Origin: a virus
DNA: 38,530 bases
Direction: 5' to 3' (one strand)
IMG/VR virus record: IMGVR_UViG_3300037258_000309
Span: 1 to 38,530 of that record
Each line of letters starts with the position of its first letter. The stretch's first letter is position 1. A program made the position numbers and the translations under genes. Shown piece after piece: positions 18,325 to 27,048 of this stretch. Under the pieces are notes generated by a model. The model did no database searches and was not told the DNA's origin. It worked only from the letters and a program-made list of their open reading frames with translations.

Positions 18325-18382
18325 GGCACAAGATAACCATTGTCTTATTTTTGGAAGCGAAATAGGCGATATATCTTGTGCC
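18325..18382. other. Inverted repeat at the convergent junction
   Basis: GGCACAAGATA (18325-18335) and TATCTTGTGCC (18372-18382) are perfect 11-bp arms, 36 bases apart. They lie between the end of the rightward operon and the end of the leftward late operon. No T tract follows in either direction. It may be a bidirectional termination or mRNA 3'-end structure, or a recombination-type site. Confidence 0.5.
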
Positions 18383-18386
18383 TCCT

Positions 18387-18827
18387 CTAAAGCGAAGGCC
18401 AGCTATTTTCTCGCATCATGAATGATAATATCTGCGCCCTATTTCCAACCTCTTTGGCCCATAAGCTCTCAAGCATTTCTTTTGCAGCTTCTGCGTACAT
18501 TTCTGCTGCGAGATATCTCCAAAACATTTGAAAGCTAACTAATTTCATTCCTAAATTAAAAGCCATATCAATTAATACTGCTTTTCTAACATCCGATTGC
18601 TTCAAGTATATCGGATAGGTATTAATCAGATAATTTTCAGCGTAGTTAATATCTTCTATCAGAATAAAATTGGCAGCAGCAGAAGATATGCCTTTGGCTT
18701 CTAGATTATGCCCATAACCAATGGTAAGAATTCCGGAAGTATCTTTATATGCATGCGATCGAAATCCTTCCTCGATTTTTATACGATCGATTAGCTTTTG
18801 CAATGTCGATGGCAAAATTGTAAGCAT
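18387..18827 (-). CDS. Endolysin, T4-type lysozyme (GH24)
   Basis: The 146-residue protein has the GH24 active-site layout of T4 lysozyme: Glu20 in IEEGFRSHAYKD, Asp29 and Thr35 in KDTSGILTIGYGHN, with the same Glu-x8-Asp-x5-Thr spacing. It cleaves the N-acetylmuramic acid to N-acetylglucosamine bond of peptidoglycan. There is no signal peptide or SAR anchor, so a holin is needed for release. AAGGA lies before the ATG. It is the last gene of the leftward late region, directly after the holin candidate. The C-terminus ends SWPSL, near the usual length for small GH24 endolysins. Confidence 0.92.
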   Translation of the reverse strand: MLTILPSTLQKLIDRIKIEEGFRSHAYKDTSGILTIGYGHNLEAKGISSAAANFILIEDINYAENYLINTYPIYLKQSDVRKAVLIDMAFNLGMKLVSFQMFWRYLAAEMYAEAAKEMLESLWAKEVGNRAQILSFMMRENSWPSL

Positions 18828-18834
18828 TATATCC

Positions 18835-19140
18835 TTAGGCTGGCAATAATTGCTTAATCATTAATAAAAGATGATCGCGGTCAATACTAGCATATACAAA
18901 AAATAGCATAGCCCATACTTGCCATTTACTAAAGAATACCACAATGGCATTGATCAAAGTATTGGCCCGCTTTCGGTAATCTTCCAGTTCTTTAACCCGA
19001 ACATCAATAATATCGATGCGCTTTTTATCATCATCGAAGGTTTTATTGATTGAAGATACCTGCTGCATCAGAACTACGAGCATCCCCCGTAGTTCTGAAA
19101 CCTTTTCATGTAGATCAATTACTTTATCCGTTATATCCAC
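18835..19140 (-). CDS. Holin candidate: coiled coil plus C-terminal membrane region (101 aa)
   Basis: About 60 residues of coiled coil (KVIDLHEKVSELRGMLVVLM) are followed by a hydrophobic region (res 60-87, NAIVVFFSKWQVWAMLFFVY) and a short tail. This is the architecture of XhlA-type haemolysin/holin proteins. It lies immediately before the lysozyme gene. The start appears to be GTG 19140 with no good ribosome-binding site, 5 bases from the preceding stop. Predicted to permeabilise the inner membrane for the lysozyme. The assignment is by layout and position. Confidence 0.6.
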   Translation of the reverse strand: MDITDKVIDLHEKVSELRGMLVVLMQQVSSINKTFDDDKKRIDIIDVRVKELEDYRKRANTLINAIVVFFSKWQVWAMLFFVYASIDRDHLLLMIKQLLPA

Positions 19141-19145
19141 CGCTA

Positions 19146-19826
19146 TTATTCAGCAGTATTAGCAAAGTAATTTGCACCGTCGGTGTAAATTGTCGTGCTT
19201 TTTCCGGCAGCTAAAGCAAATGTTGATGAGCCATTGATCGTTGAGGTAACGGGAGTAATAGTATCGGTCGCGGATGCATCATTATTGCGAATGAAAATTG
19301 ACCAATTCAAAGGTAGCGTATTTGCATTTGGTAATGTATCGGTCATTGCAACTGTAGCATCAGAACGTAAAAATCTTGCATTGTTACCCCATGCAGCTAA
19401 GTTAATAGCAGCACCAGAAGAAACGGTGATCAAATTAGATGCGCCCTGTAACAAAACTTTCCAATCGGTGGTTACACCATCAGAATAAAACTGCACCAAC
19501 TGTCCCGGTGGAATTGAAACCGCAGCCACGCCGGCAACAGTATTGCCAGTGGCAGCAGTCAGGATTAATGTAGTGACGTCATTATTCTGAATTTCAATAA
19601 AGCCGCCATTCCATATTGCGCTGGGAATATTGTCCCCAGAAGTATTAGAAATTAAAGGCAAAGTATCTGACATTGCGGTACCGGCATTAGAGCGAAGTAT
19701 TCTTTGACCTGCTTGTGAATAGGTATAAGAAATGCTTGTTCCAACGATAGCAGTATTAGATTTCCATCCATAAGTATAATTAGAAGTATTGTATAATCCT
19801 GGGGTCTGTGTTACGTAAGTTGTCAT
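19146..19826 (-). CDS. Tail fibre/receptor-binding type protein, duplicated module (226 aa)
   Basis: Two similar beta-rich modules follow each other: one around FIEIQNNDVTTLILTAATGN and PPGQLVQFYSDGVT, another around WSIFIRNNDASATDTITPVT and AAGKSTTIYTDGANYFA. The second is clearly related to the C-terminal part of the neighbouring 131-residue protein. The pattern (NNDxxxxxTLTP, GxSTxIxTDGxNYF) is common in phage tail fibres and virion decorating proteins. AGGAGATATATAC precedes the ATG. Role in receptor contact is inferred from position after other fibres. Confidence 0.65.
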   Translation of the reverse strand: MTTYVTQTPGLYNTSNYTYGWKSNTAIVGTSISYTYSQAGQRILRSNAGTAMSDTLPLISNTSGDNIPSAIWNGGFIEIQNNDVTTLILTAATGNTVAGVAAVSIPPGQLVQFYSDGVTTDWKVLLQGASNLITVSSGAAINLAAWGNNARFLRSDATVAMTDTLPNANTLPLNWSIFIRNNDASATDTITPVTSTINGSSTFALAAGKSTTIYTDGANYFANTAE

Positions 19827-19852
19827 GTATATATCTCCTAGTTAAAAATAAA

Positions 19853-20248
19853 TTAAGCCGGGTTACGAAGCGTGAAATAATTAGTTCCGTCAGTAATAAT
19901 GGTTGAGGTATGTCCTGCGGCTATGCTCAATGATGAAGAACCATTAATAGTGGCAGGTGAAATAGGGGTTAACGTAATTGCTGCAGAAGCATCAATATTA
20001 TTGATCCTGATGTTCCAACCATTAGGAAGCGGGCCAATTCCACCATTACTAACATTTGGGACGGGTAATGCATCAGTCATTGCAACTGTTGCGTTGGAGC
20101 GATTAAACATCTGTCCGATAATTTGATTAGCGGCAGTAAAAGTTTCGTTAATAACATTTGCGTAATTAACAGATGTTCCAACAAGGGATGTTATTGGCAG
20201 CAAGCTAGGTTGCTGATTAAGAATAGGCAAATTGCCGGTGGTCGTCAT
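19853..20248 (-). CDS. Tail fibre-type protein, single module (131 aa)
   Basis: The C-terminal 60 residues (GWNIRINNIDASAAITLTPI to GTNYFTLRNP) duplicate the module of the next gene. The N-terminal half is a different domain (ILNQQPSLLPITSLVGTSVN). AGGAGATATACAA precedes the ATG, almost identical to the leader of its paralogue. It is probably a fibre or fibre-tip component; cellular target unknown. Confidence 0.6.
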   Translation of the reverse strand: MTTTGNLPILNQQPSLLPITSLVGTSVNYANVINETFTAANQIIGQMFNRSNATVAMTDALPVPNVSNGGIGPLPNGWNIRINNIDASAAITLTPISPATINGSSSLSIAAGHTSTIITDGTNYFTLRNPA

Positions 20249-20271
20249 TTGTATATCTCCTGAGTTAAAAA

Positions 20272-22278
20272 TTAAGGGTTATATAAAGCAATTTTGTAAG
20301 ACGTTCCGTTATAAATTATAGGTATATAAATGGAAGGTAAAGCTGGTAATGCAGACGCTGAACCAGTCGTTGCACTTGATGCGGTACCCAATGGATTAGT
20401 TGATGATCCCAAATAAAATGTACTACCCGCGGTCAATGAGATATTCGCGCCTAAAGCAACTATATTGGTATAAGTAGTAGCAGCCACTGAAGGCATAATG
20501 TTATAACCTAGTAATACATTATCATTACTTGCGCCGGTTAATCCTGACCCACAATTAGAACCCATCATGACATTTTGAGAAGCGCCAACTAAATCGATAC
20601 CAGTTTGATAGCCCAACATGCAATTATTGCTTCCACCCTGCTCGCTTCCATCGGATGCATAACCAATCAAAGTATTTCTAGTGCCACTCGTTAAATTTGC
20701 GCCAGCACCGGTTCCGAATAGAGAATTTTCATCGCTCAGTAAATTTCTACCTGCTAAAGTCCCGACGCATGTATTGCTACTACCTGAAACGTTTACACCG
20801 CCAGCACCATATCCGACAAATGTATTACTATTTCCATCTTCATTTAATTGACCCGCAATATTTCCTATAAAAGTGCTATCTATACCACTAGTATTATTTT
20901 GCCCTGCACTTGTACCTACAAAAGTGTTAGCCGTACCTGTATTGCTACCATTTCCGGCGGAAGCGCCTATAAATACGCATCCATCTGCAGTATTTCCATT
21001 ACCGGCTCCGGAACCAAATGCACAATTATTGCTCCCACCCGTATTATCCTGCAAAGCTTCAAAGCCAACTGCAGTATTACCACTTCCATGATCAGTAAAT
21101 TCTCCACAAGAATCACCTATAAAAGTGTTTGTGCTTCCGTCAATATTAGAAGTTCCACTCGCCCACCCAACAAAAGTATTATGGGTTCCGTTAATATTAG
21201 AAAAACCAGAATCGTAACCAATAAATGTTAGATTACTTCCGTCAGTATTTGAGAGTCCAGAATTTGCCCCTACAAAAACGTTTTGAGTGCCGTTAACAGT
21301 AGCATTTCCTGCCGACATTCCGACGAATGTATTATAAGAACCTGCAATCGCCGCGGCCCCAGCCAAGGCACCAATTATTGTGCAATTATCGGCAGCGGCT
21401 AATGTTCCAGCCTGATAGCCAATATAAGTGCAATTGATATTATTCGTATTGGTAAGACCGGCTTCAAAACCTACAAAAACATGTCCCGTGCCACCGCTAT
21501 TGTTTTTGCCGGCTTGGAATCCTATTCCTACGTTTCCATCGACTGTATCTTGATTAAGCGCTTGGTATCCAAATGCACATGAATTATTTCCGGTGCTAGA
21601 TGCCTGATATGCACCTGATCCGAAAATACAATTTTGTGATCCGCTAATTAGAACATCGGCAGCGAGAGTTCCTACCACTGTATTATCGGTACCTGAAGTT
21701 AAATTAGTTAAAACGCCCGAACCAACCCCGGTATTATTTTGTGCGGTCGCGATCGTTCCACACACAGAACCTATATAGGTGCAATTGCTTCCTGAAATAT
21801 TTAAACCACCCGCTTCATATCCTATAAATGTACATCCACTTGCACCAGCAGCAGTTGCCCCTGCCGCATATCCCATAAAAACATTATGCATTCCAGTGGT
21901 CAAATCTCTTCCTGCATCAAAGCCTACTCCAACATTGAAAGCTGAAGTTGATAAAGAGCCACTCTGATTTTCTCCGATAAAAGTATTACTTAATGAGTCT
22001 ACTAGATTTATTTTTGCAGTCGCTCCACTGATGGCGAGCGTATGTGAGGCAACTGTATAAGTAAACGATGTATCTCCCGTAAGAGTATTTGATCCGCTTC
22101 CAAATCCAACTTCAGTTGCAGTCAACGAAGCCGCGGGCAATTGCGTTATGATGAAATTTATTTCAGTCTGACGTGTGCAATGTTGAGTTTGTCCACCACC
22201 CGTTGTATCAAATACAACATTATCGGTTAATGAAGGAGTACCTGTGGGTAAATTTGTAATCGTACTTGGTGCGGCCAT
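20272..22278 (-). CDS. Repeat-built fibre protein, about 30 copies of an NTFVGxxAG unit (668 aa)
   Basis: From about residue 90 to 620 the protein is built of about 30 repeats of roughly 15-23 residues with the core N-[TCV]-x-[FVI]-[IVF]-G-x-x-[AS]-G and a G/S/N turn (NTFVGTSAGQNNTSG, NTFIGDSCGEFTDHG). This is the style of trimeric beta-roll or beta-helix adhesins and fibres. An N-terminal domain of about 90 residues and a C-terminal domain of 50 residues (PSIYIPIIYNGTSYKIALYN) flank it. No S74 chaperone domain is present. It probably forms a long fibre shaft that contacts the host surface. GAGGTTTTAA precedes the ATG. Confidence 0.7.
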   Translation of the reverse strand: MAAPSTITNLPTGTPSLTDNVVFDTTGGGQTQHCTRQTEINFIITQLPAASLTATEVGFGSGSNTLTGDTSFTYTVASHTLAISGATAKINLVDSLSNTFIGENQSGSLSTSAFNVGVGFDAGRDLTTGMHNVFMGYAAGATAAGASGCTFIGYEAGGLNISGSNCTYIGSVCGTIATAQNNTGVGSGVLTNLTSGTDNTVVGTLAADVLISGSQNCIFGSGAYQASSTGNNSCAFGYQALNQDTVDGNVGIGFQAGKNNSGGTGHVFVGFEAGLTNTNNINCTYIGYQAGTLAAADNCTIIGALAGAAAIAGSYNTFVGMSAGNATVNGTQNVFVGANSGLSNTDGSNLTFIGYDSGFSNINGTHNTFVGWASGTSNIDGSTNTFIGDSCGEFTDHGSGNTAVGFEALQDNTGGSNNCAFGSGAGNGNTADGCVFIGASAGNGSNTGTANTFVGTSAGQNNTSGIDSTFIGNIAGQLNEDGNSNTFVGYGAGGVNVSGSSNTCVGTLAGRNLLSDENSLFGTGAGANLTSGTRNTLIGYASDGSEQGGSNNCMLGYQTGIDLVGASQNVMMGSNCGSGLTGASNDNVLLGYNIMPSVAATTYTNIVALGANISLTAGSTFYLGSSTNPLGTASSATTGSASALPALPSIYIPIIYNGTSYKIALYNP

Positions 22279-22286
22279 TTAAAACC

Positions 22287-22472
22287 TCATGCTATATATA
22301 AAAGTGAAAAACCATTGTCTTGTATAATATCGAACCCATTGTCTTGAATTAAAAATCCATCTCCCGGTGGTGGTTGAGGTGATCCCCCGCTGTTATTTTC
22401 CGCATATAATTTATTGGCATAAGGTTGCTCAACGATAATATTAAATTTGCCGATATAACTTTGATCGCTCAT
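22287..22472 (-). CDS. Small linker-like virion protein (61 aa)
   Basis: The 61 residues include a Pro/Gly linker (GGSPQPPPGDGF) and a repeated QDNGF (LIQDNGFDIIQDNGFSLLYI). It starts within the 3' end of the 116-residue gene. Placed between fibre genes, it may be a joint or adaptor. No family recognised. Confidence 0.5.
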   Translation of the reverse strand: MSDQSYIGKFNIIVEQPYANKLYAENNSGGSPQPPPGDGFLIQDNGFDIIQDNGFSLLYIA

Positions 22473-22816
22473 ACCAGACCCGGGGCTAATAAAGTATAAA
22501 AAGAAACTTTTACGTACGGAGTGCCTGCACTTATAAAAGATAAAGTGGTACCAGGAGTTACAAGTCGCATCACAGGATTTAAATCAGCAGTAGTGGGTGC
22601 AAATGAACTAGACGGTAATGTTGCTGTTGTCGCAGGGTCAACAAATACATCAACACCGCCGGTATAAGAAAATACTGCAATTTGTGCATCATTCGGAACT
22701 GTAACGTGCTGTTCAGTATTTGCAGCTAATGTGGTTTCATAACCATCGGTTGCAAATGGTAAACCATAAATAACATTTCCATTAACGTCTTTTACGACCA
22801 ATAATCTATTGCTCAT
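22469..22816 (-). CDS. Putative virion protein in the fibre cluster (115 aa)
   Basis: AGAGG lies 6 bases before ATG 22816 (MSNRLLVVKDVNGNVIYGLP); another ATG at 22819 is too close. The protein is beta-rich throughout, with Val/Thr/Pro-rich segments (TEQHVTVPNDAQIAVFSYTG, YVKVSFYTLL). The composition fits a fibre, head-decoration or tail-associated protein. No family recognised. Confidence 0.55.
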   Translation of the reverse strand: MSNRLLVVKDVNGNVIYGLPFATDGYETTLAANTEQHVTVPNDAQIAVFSYTGGVDVFVDPATTATLPSSSFAPTTADLNPVMRLVTPGTTLSFISAGTPYVKVSFYTLLAPGLV

Positions 22817-22825
22817 CATTAACCT

Positions 22826-25393
22826 CTAATATTTAATAAATCCATTGACATATATATTTACTGCACGTGTTTCTGTTCCAGGTGTTCCACCATTGTTAGA
22901 ACCATTGGAATAACCGGAATATCCCCACTCTGGAGAGTCAGGGTCGAATCCAGAATTAAAATCGTTTGCTGTACTTGTATCCGTAGCAGATAAATCACCA
23001 GGAGGTGGTATAGGATGCACTGGCCCATTCGCTTTAGTAGGAAGACCGTCATTAAAAGCCCCTACTTGATGATTATGTGCTTGAACGTCATACCACTCAT
23101 AAGTACCGAGAACATCGCCAATAATTATTGAATTAGTAGACCATCGAGTTGCTTGGTCTAAATCTAAATTGCCCAAGCCATTCGACCAGAATCGCATAGT
23201 AAATCCGCGAATATCTGGCGCGGCAAAATATCTAGAATTGAGTGCAATTTGAGTTTTAGTTGCAACCATTGAATCTGAATCTGATGATAGAATAGGAACT
23301 TGTATCCCGATTTTATCTGCGGGCATTGGATCCGTCCCTGATCCATTTACTGAATACCACGCGTAATAATCTTTGATCGATGAACTAAAAGTGAAATAGG
23401 AACCAGCAGTTATTGCTGACCCAGCGAGCGTAGTTATAAATGAATTCTGATAACCACTCACTGCTTCTGCAATCGCTTGCGCAACATCATCGGCGGTCAT
23501 CGCAAAAGTAGAATTATAAAGTGCGACAGGAATACCAATCCCACCCGGTGCAGGATCAGAACCTGTACCATCAACGGTAAACCATACGTAGAAAGCCATC
23601 ACCGATGAGACTGGCATTGTATAGAATCTAAACCATGTCCCAGGCGAGATCGCAGATGACGCAGTTGTTGCTACTCCATAAAACGATCGCGTATATTGAG
23701 TATTAACATAATTAAATGTCGTAAATCCTGAAGTTCCGGATTCAATACCGATGATTTCTTCATTATCACCAGAAGGCCCAAGCGTTAATCCTTGTAAAGA
23801 ATTAATCATGTATAGCAAATTCGTATTAGCATAATGACCCAATACGCCTACAGAACTTTGGATAACTCCAGTATGGCAAGGATGGAAAGAAAATCCGGTA
23901 GGCGTTGTGCCATCAGCAGTCGTTGTAATGGGTCCTGCAGAATTATTTACAAGACGCATCGTGCTACCAGTTGAATTTATATTGGTAGTCACAAACCCTG
24001 GCCCAGTGCCGAATAATGGGCAATTGAGTGAGTTATTAAATATCTTTGAACCCAATCGCGAATAGGGAATTCCATCAGAGGAATACAATGTCGTGTCATA
24101 TGAGACACTTCCATCACAAACTAATTCACCAAACCCTGGTGTAGATATCATGGTTATATGAATTTCACCGATGGAAGATAAATCATAAGTCACACCCGTT
24201 ACGCCAAGAATTAAAGGCATTCCTAAATTTAATGAATTGTAATCAGGAAGACTGGTCGGAAAAGCTCCACGCCCACTATTAAACAATGAGCGATAAACAT
24301 AAATGCTATCTGGCTCTTGAGGAAATGCAGGGTTATCGACGATTCCTGGCGTCAAAATAAAATTATTTAGAGTAATGTTATAGGATGATCCAGGAGGAGG
24401 AGCTAATGCTAATTGAACATAATCATCATCATTAGTTCCAATGTTAAGGCCGGAGTTCGATGGAAAATCAAAACTAAAAGTAAAATAAGTCGATGGGTAA
24501 CTTGTTGTTATCGTAAATGTGGTAAGCGTAGTAGTTAATGTTGCATTCGGCGAACCGCCAGTTCCAAAAAATCTTATAAGCTCCAGCACCAGCGGTATCG
24601 TTCCACTTCCGTTGTTAATTGCAGTAAATGCAAATGTATAAGCGTTGGAATCCGGTGGTGTTGGAGTTGCGTTGGTTGTTGCAAATTTATTCACATCACT
24701 AAATTTCAACCCTAAAAATTTTGCCTGTCCTGCGGGTGACGTACAAATAATATTAACACCATAGCGAGGATTACCATCAGGAGGAGGTGTTATAAAACTT
24801 CCAATGCGAGGAAATAAAACAATATCGGTACTTGCATTTGACGCACGTTCAAATGTCCACCCACCATAGGCAATATTGGTAACTTGTTGTGTTAATTGAC
24901 CGACCACACTCCCTGCGGTAAATGGATTAGGGACGTTGGTATGTAAAATAAATTGCGGATTAGGAACAAAGTTTTCACTTACTGCAGTGCCAGACGGAGT
25001 CGTTCCGATATCAATATTGGGCCAAGCTTCACGAGAAAACTGAAAGACACCCGCAGAATTATAAAATTGCACAAAGTATTGTTGTGGGTTGCCGTCAGTA
25101 TCTTCAATAAATCCGTAAACAACTTGATCAAATGCGCCTTGTGCGTTTAAGTTGACTTGCCATTGATTGGAGCCGTTTAGAAATCCGTAGGGTTGATACC
25201 CATAATTAGGATAACCCCCACCAGTATCTACAAGTTCATATACTACCTTATAATTCGCACGGTCATTATCTTCAAAGAACAATGCATAGCCACCTGCAAG
25301 AAAATCCAGCGTATCTTTATCGGTGAATACTTCCCACATCGGTGTCATTAAGACAAATTGTGCTGGATTATAAGGTGTAATGGGTGATGTCAT
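22826..25393 (-). CDS. Large tail fibre with interrupted tail-collar domain (855 aa)
   Basis: The N-terminal about 130 residues (MWEVFTDKDTLDFLAGGYAL) probably attach to the tail. Residues 140-350 look like a carbohydrate-binding beta sandwich. A tail-collar-type domain begins at about 412 (ITMISTPGFGELVCDGSVSY) and resumes at about 726 with PDIRGFTMRFW, HNH (about 773) and the C-terminus ETRAVNIYVNGFIKY. Between the halves lie two copies of a module seen in many fibres (FYVWFTVDGTGSDPAPGG and YYAWYSVNGSGTDPMPAD). It is the largest gene here and the likely main receptor-binding protein. It overlaps the preceding stop by ATGA. Confidence 0.75.
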   Translation of the reverse strand: MTSPITPYNPAQFVLMTPMWEVFTDKDTLDFLAGGYALFFEDNDRANYKVVYELVDTGGGYPNYGYQPYGFLNGSNQWQVNLNAQGAFDQVVYGFIEDTDGNPQQYFVQFYNSAGVFQFSREAWPNIDIGTTPSGTAVSENFVPNPQFILHTNVPNPFTAGSVVGQLTQQVTNIAYGGWTFERASNASTDIVLFPRIGSFITPPPDGNPRYGVNIICTSPAGQAKFLGLKFSDVNKFATTNATPTPPDSNAYTFAFTAINNGSGTIPLVLELIRFFGTGGSPNATLTTTLTTFTITTSYPSTYFTFSFDFPSNSGLNIGTNDDDYVQLALAPPPGSSYNITLNNFILTPGIVDNPAFPQEPDSIYVYRSLFNSGRGAFPTSLPDYNSLNLGMPLILGVTGVTYDLSSIGEIHITMISTPGFGELVCDGSVSYDTTLYSSDGIPYSRLGSKIFNNSLNCPLFGTGPGFVTTNINSTGSTMRLVNNSAGPITTTADGTTPTGFSFHPCHTGVIQSSVGVLGHYANTNLLYMINSLQGLTLGPSGDNEEIIGIESGTSGFTTFNYVNTQYTRSFYGVATTASSAISPGTWFRFYTMPVSSVMAFYVWFTVDGTGSDPAPGGIGIPVALYNSTFAMTADDVAQAIAEAVSGYQNSFITTLAGSAITAGSYFTFSSSIKDYYAWYSVNGSGTDPMPADKIGIQVPILSSDSDSMVATKTQIALNSRYFAAPDIRGFTMRFWSNGLGNLDLDQATRWSTNSIIIGDVLGTYEWYDVQAHNHQVGAFNDGLPTKANGPVHPIPPPGDLSATDTSTANDFNSGFDPDSPEWGYSGYSNGSNNGGTPGTETRAVNIYVNGFIKY

Positions 25394-27048
25394 TGGCTGT
25401 AATTCCCTAATTTGGATGCGAGAAAGGCTTGACGTAAATATGGAATTGAGTTGTAAACTTTTTGTCCAACGTGGGTTTGCGCTAATGCTTGACTAGTAGA
25501 AGGTCTACTTTTAAATAGCATAGGTGCCAACTGGTGGCCCAAGATACTTCCGATAGCGCCCCCTGCTTCTTCTCCACCGCCGAGAAGTGAACCCAGCACA
25601 CCACCACCGACGGTTGAAACAACGGTTTTAGCTAAGTTCTGACGATTAACTGCATTTTGTAATTGACCGAATTGTGCTTGACGTTCTGGAGATAAAAACG
25701 AACCTAATCCTTGTTCATCTAATTTTGCTTTAGCGGCTAGTAATGATTCTGGGGTTGCCTGTGCACTTTGCTTTCCGAGCTGAGAATACAAAATACTATC
25801 GGATGCAGAAGGCGGCAAATTACTCAACAATTGCTGAGTTTGAGAAGTCGGATTTTTAAATAAAGTGGATAAGTTACCTGGATTATCATCTGTCGGAACT
25901 TTACCTTTTGCTACGATATTGCCTGGTGGACCATATAAAGGCGTAGCCATATTTTTAAATACATCATTTTCAGTCCAGGGAACGACATTATTCTTCCAGT
26001 TGGCTTGGGCTGCTTGATAATCTTGAGCAAGCCCCTGATTACCTTGTGCGCCAAGATAAGTTCCCATATCACTACGTAAGGCGGACTGCGCCTGTTGTAA
26101 AGAATCTCTTTCATTAGAAGATATAACATCAGATGTATTACCGTTATCGATTGCACGCATACGCGCACCCATCTGAGATTGAAGCAGATGAGCATTTTGT
26201 AAAGTGGGATTATTCATAAAATTGTTGTGCAATGAACTTACTTTACTATTTGAAAGTGCAGAATTTAAAACATTTTGAGGAAGCGCATTATTTCCAGAGA
26301 TTTGACCTCCAGTGAGATATGCCACCCCTTTTTTTGGAGTAAAATTCGCATATTGTGGTGCTTGACCGGGAGAATAAATACTTTCGTTGGGGACTTGATC
26401 GAATACATCCTGGAATTGTTTTTGTCCTTGATCATATGCATCATTTGCAGTTTTAAATACGGTTTGTGCGAAATTTTTGCTGTTATCTTCTAAGGAATTT
26501 CCTTGACTGATTCCATTAACGATTTGATTTTTTATATCATTAGCGCCGAAATATTTATCGGCAAGACCGCTAACGCCTTGTATAGCGTAAGGTAATGCTT
26601 CGCTAAGTGTTCCAAAACCTAATCCTGCACCTAATCCTGCTAATCTATTATTAGTGTCTTGTGATGCACCATATAGACCTGAATAAGCGGTACGACCGAC
26701 TTGTTGACCTAATTTAGAATTTGCTAGATAACTTGCAGCATCACCTAAATAAGGCAGTCCTTCAGCAGCTAAACCAATACCGCGCAATCCTTCACCACCG
26801 GCAACGAATCCCCCAATATTTCCAGCAATATTTCCTGCTTTGGAGGCAAGATCAGGTTGTTGCTGAAATGTTGGAATATTCACACCAGGCAGCATATCAA
26901 CTGAATTTATAATGTTATTACCAAAACCTTTGGCAGCGGCTGTCGCGAATCTTTGATCAAATGGCGGTTGTGATGGTGCATTATTATTACTGGTTGCAAG
27001 ATTTTGATTAAACTGTTGAATGTCATCAGGTGTCATTTCATAGGTCAT
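25390..27048 (-). CDS. Ejection protein, P22 gp16 position (552 aa)
   Basis: Internal virion proteins of P22-like phages enter the cell with the DNA. This 552-residue protein is third of three such genes, the place of P22 gp16. It has Gly/Ala-rich hydrophobic segments in the N-terminal third (AGNIAGNIGGFVAGGEGL, AGLGAGLGFGTLSEALPY), a helical Gln/Asn-rich middle and a further glycine-zipper segment near residue 480 (VSTVGGGVLGSLLGGG). Such segments could insert in membranes. No peptidase or transglycosylase motif is seen. The assignment is by order and composition. Confidence 0.65.
   Translation of the reverse strand: MTYEMTPDDIQQFNQNLATSNNNAPSQPPFDQRFATAAAKGFGNNIINSVDMLPGVNIPTFQQQPDLASKAGNIAGNIGGFVAGGEGLRGIGLAAEGLPYLGDAASYLANSKLGQQVGRTAYSGLYGASQDTNNRLAGLGAGLGFGTLSEALPYAIQGVSGLADKYFGANDIKNQIVNGISQGNSLEDNSKNFAQTVFKTANDAYDQGQKQFQDVFDQVPNESIYSPGQAPQYANFTPKKGVAYLTGGQISGNNALPQNVLNSALSNSKVSSLHNNFMNNPTLQNAHLLQSQMGARMRAIDNGNTSDVISSNERDSLQQAQSALRSDMGTYLGAQGNQGLAQDYQAAQANWKNNVVPWTENDVFKNMATPLYGPPGNIVAKGKVPTDDNPGNLSTLFKNPTSQTQQLLSNLPPSASDSILYSQLGKQSAQATPESLLAAKAKLDEQGLGSFLSPERQAQFGQLQNAVNRQNLAKTVVSTVGGGVLGSLLGGGEEAGGAIGSILGHQLAPMLFKSRPSTSQALAQTHVGQKVYNSIPYLRQAFLASKLGNYSQ

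Noticed and set aside
20848-21231. Rightward frames across the repeat-built fibre gene
   Set aside because: Their Ser/Thr/Cys-rich repeats simply mirror the opposite-strand repeat units.
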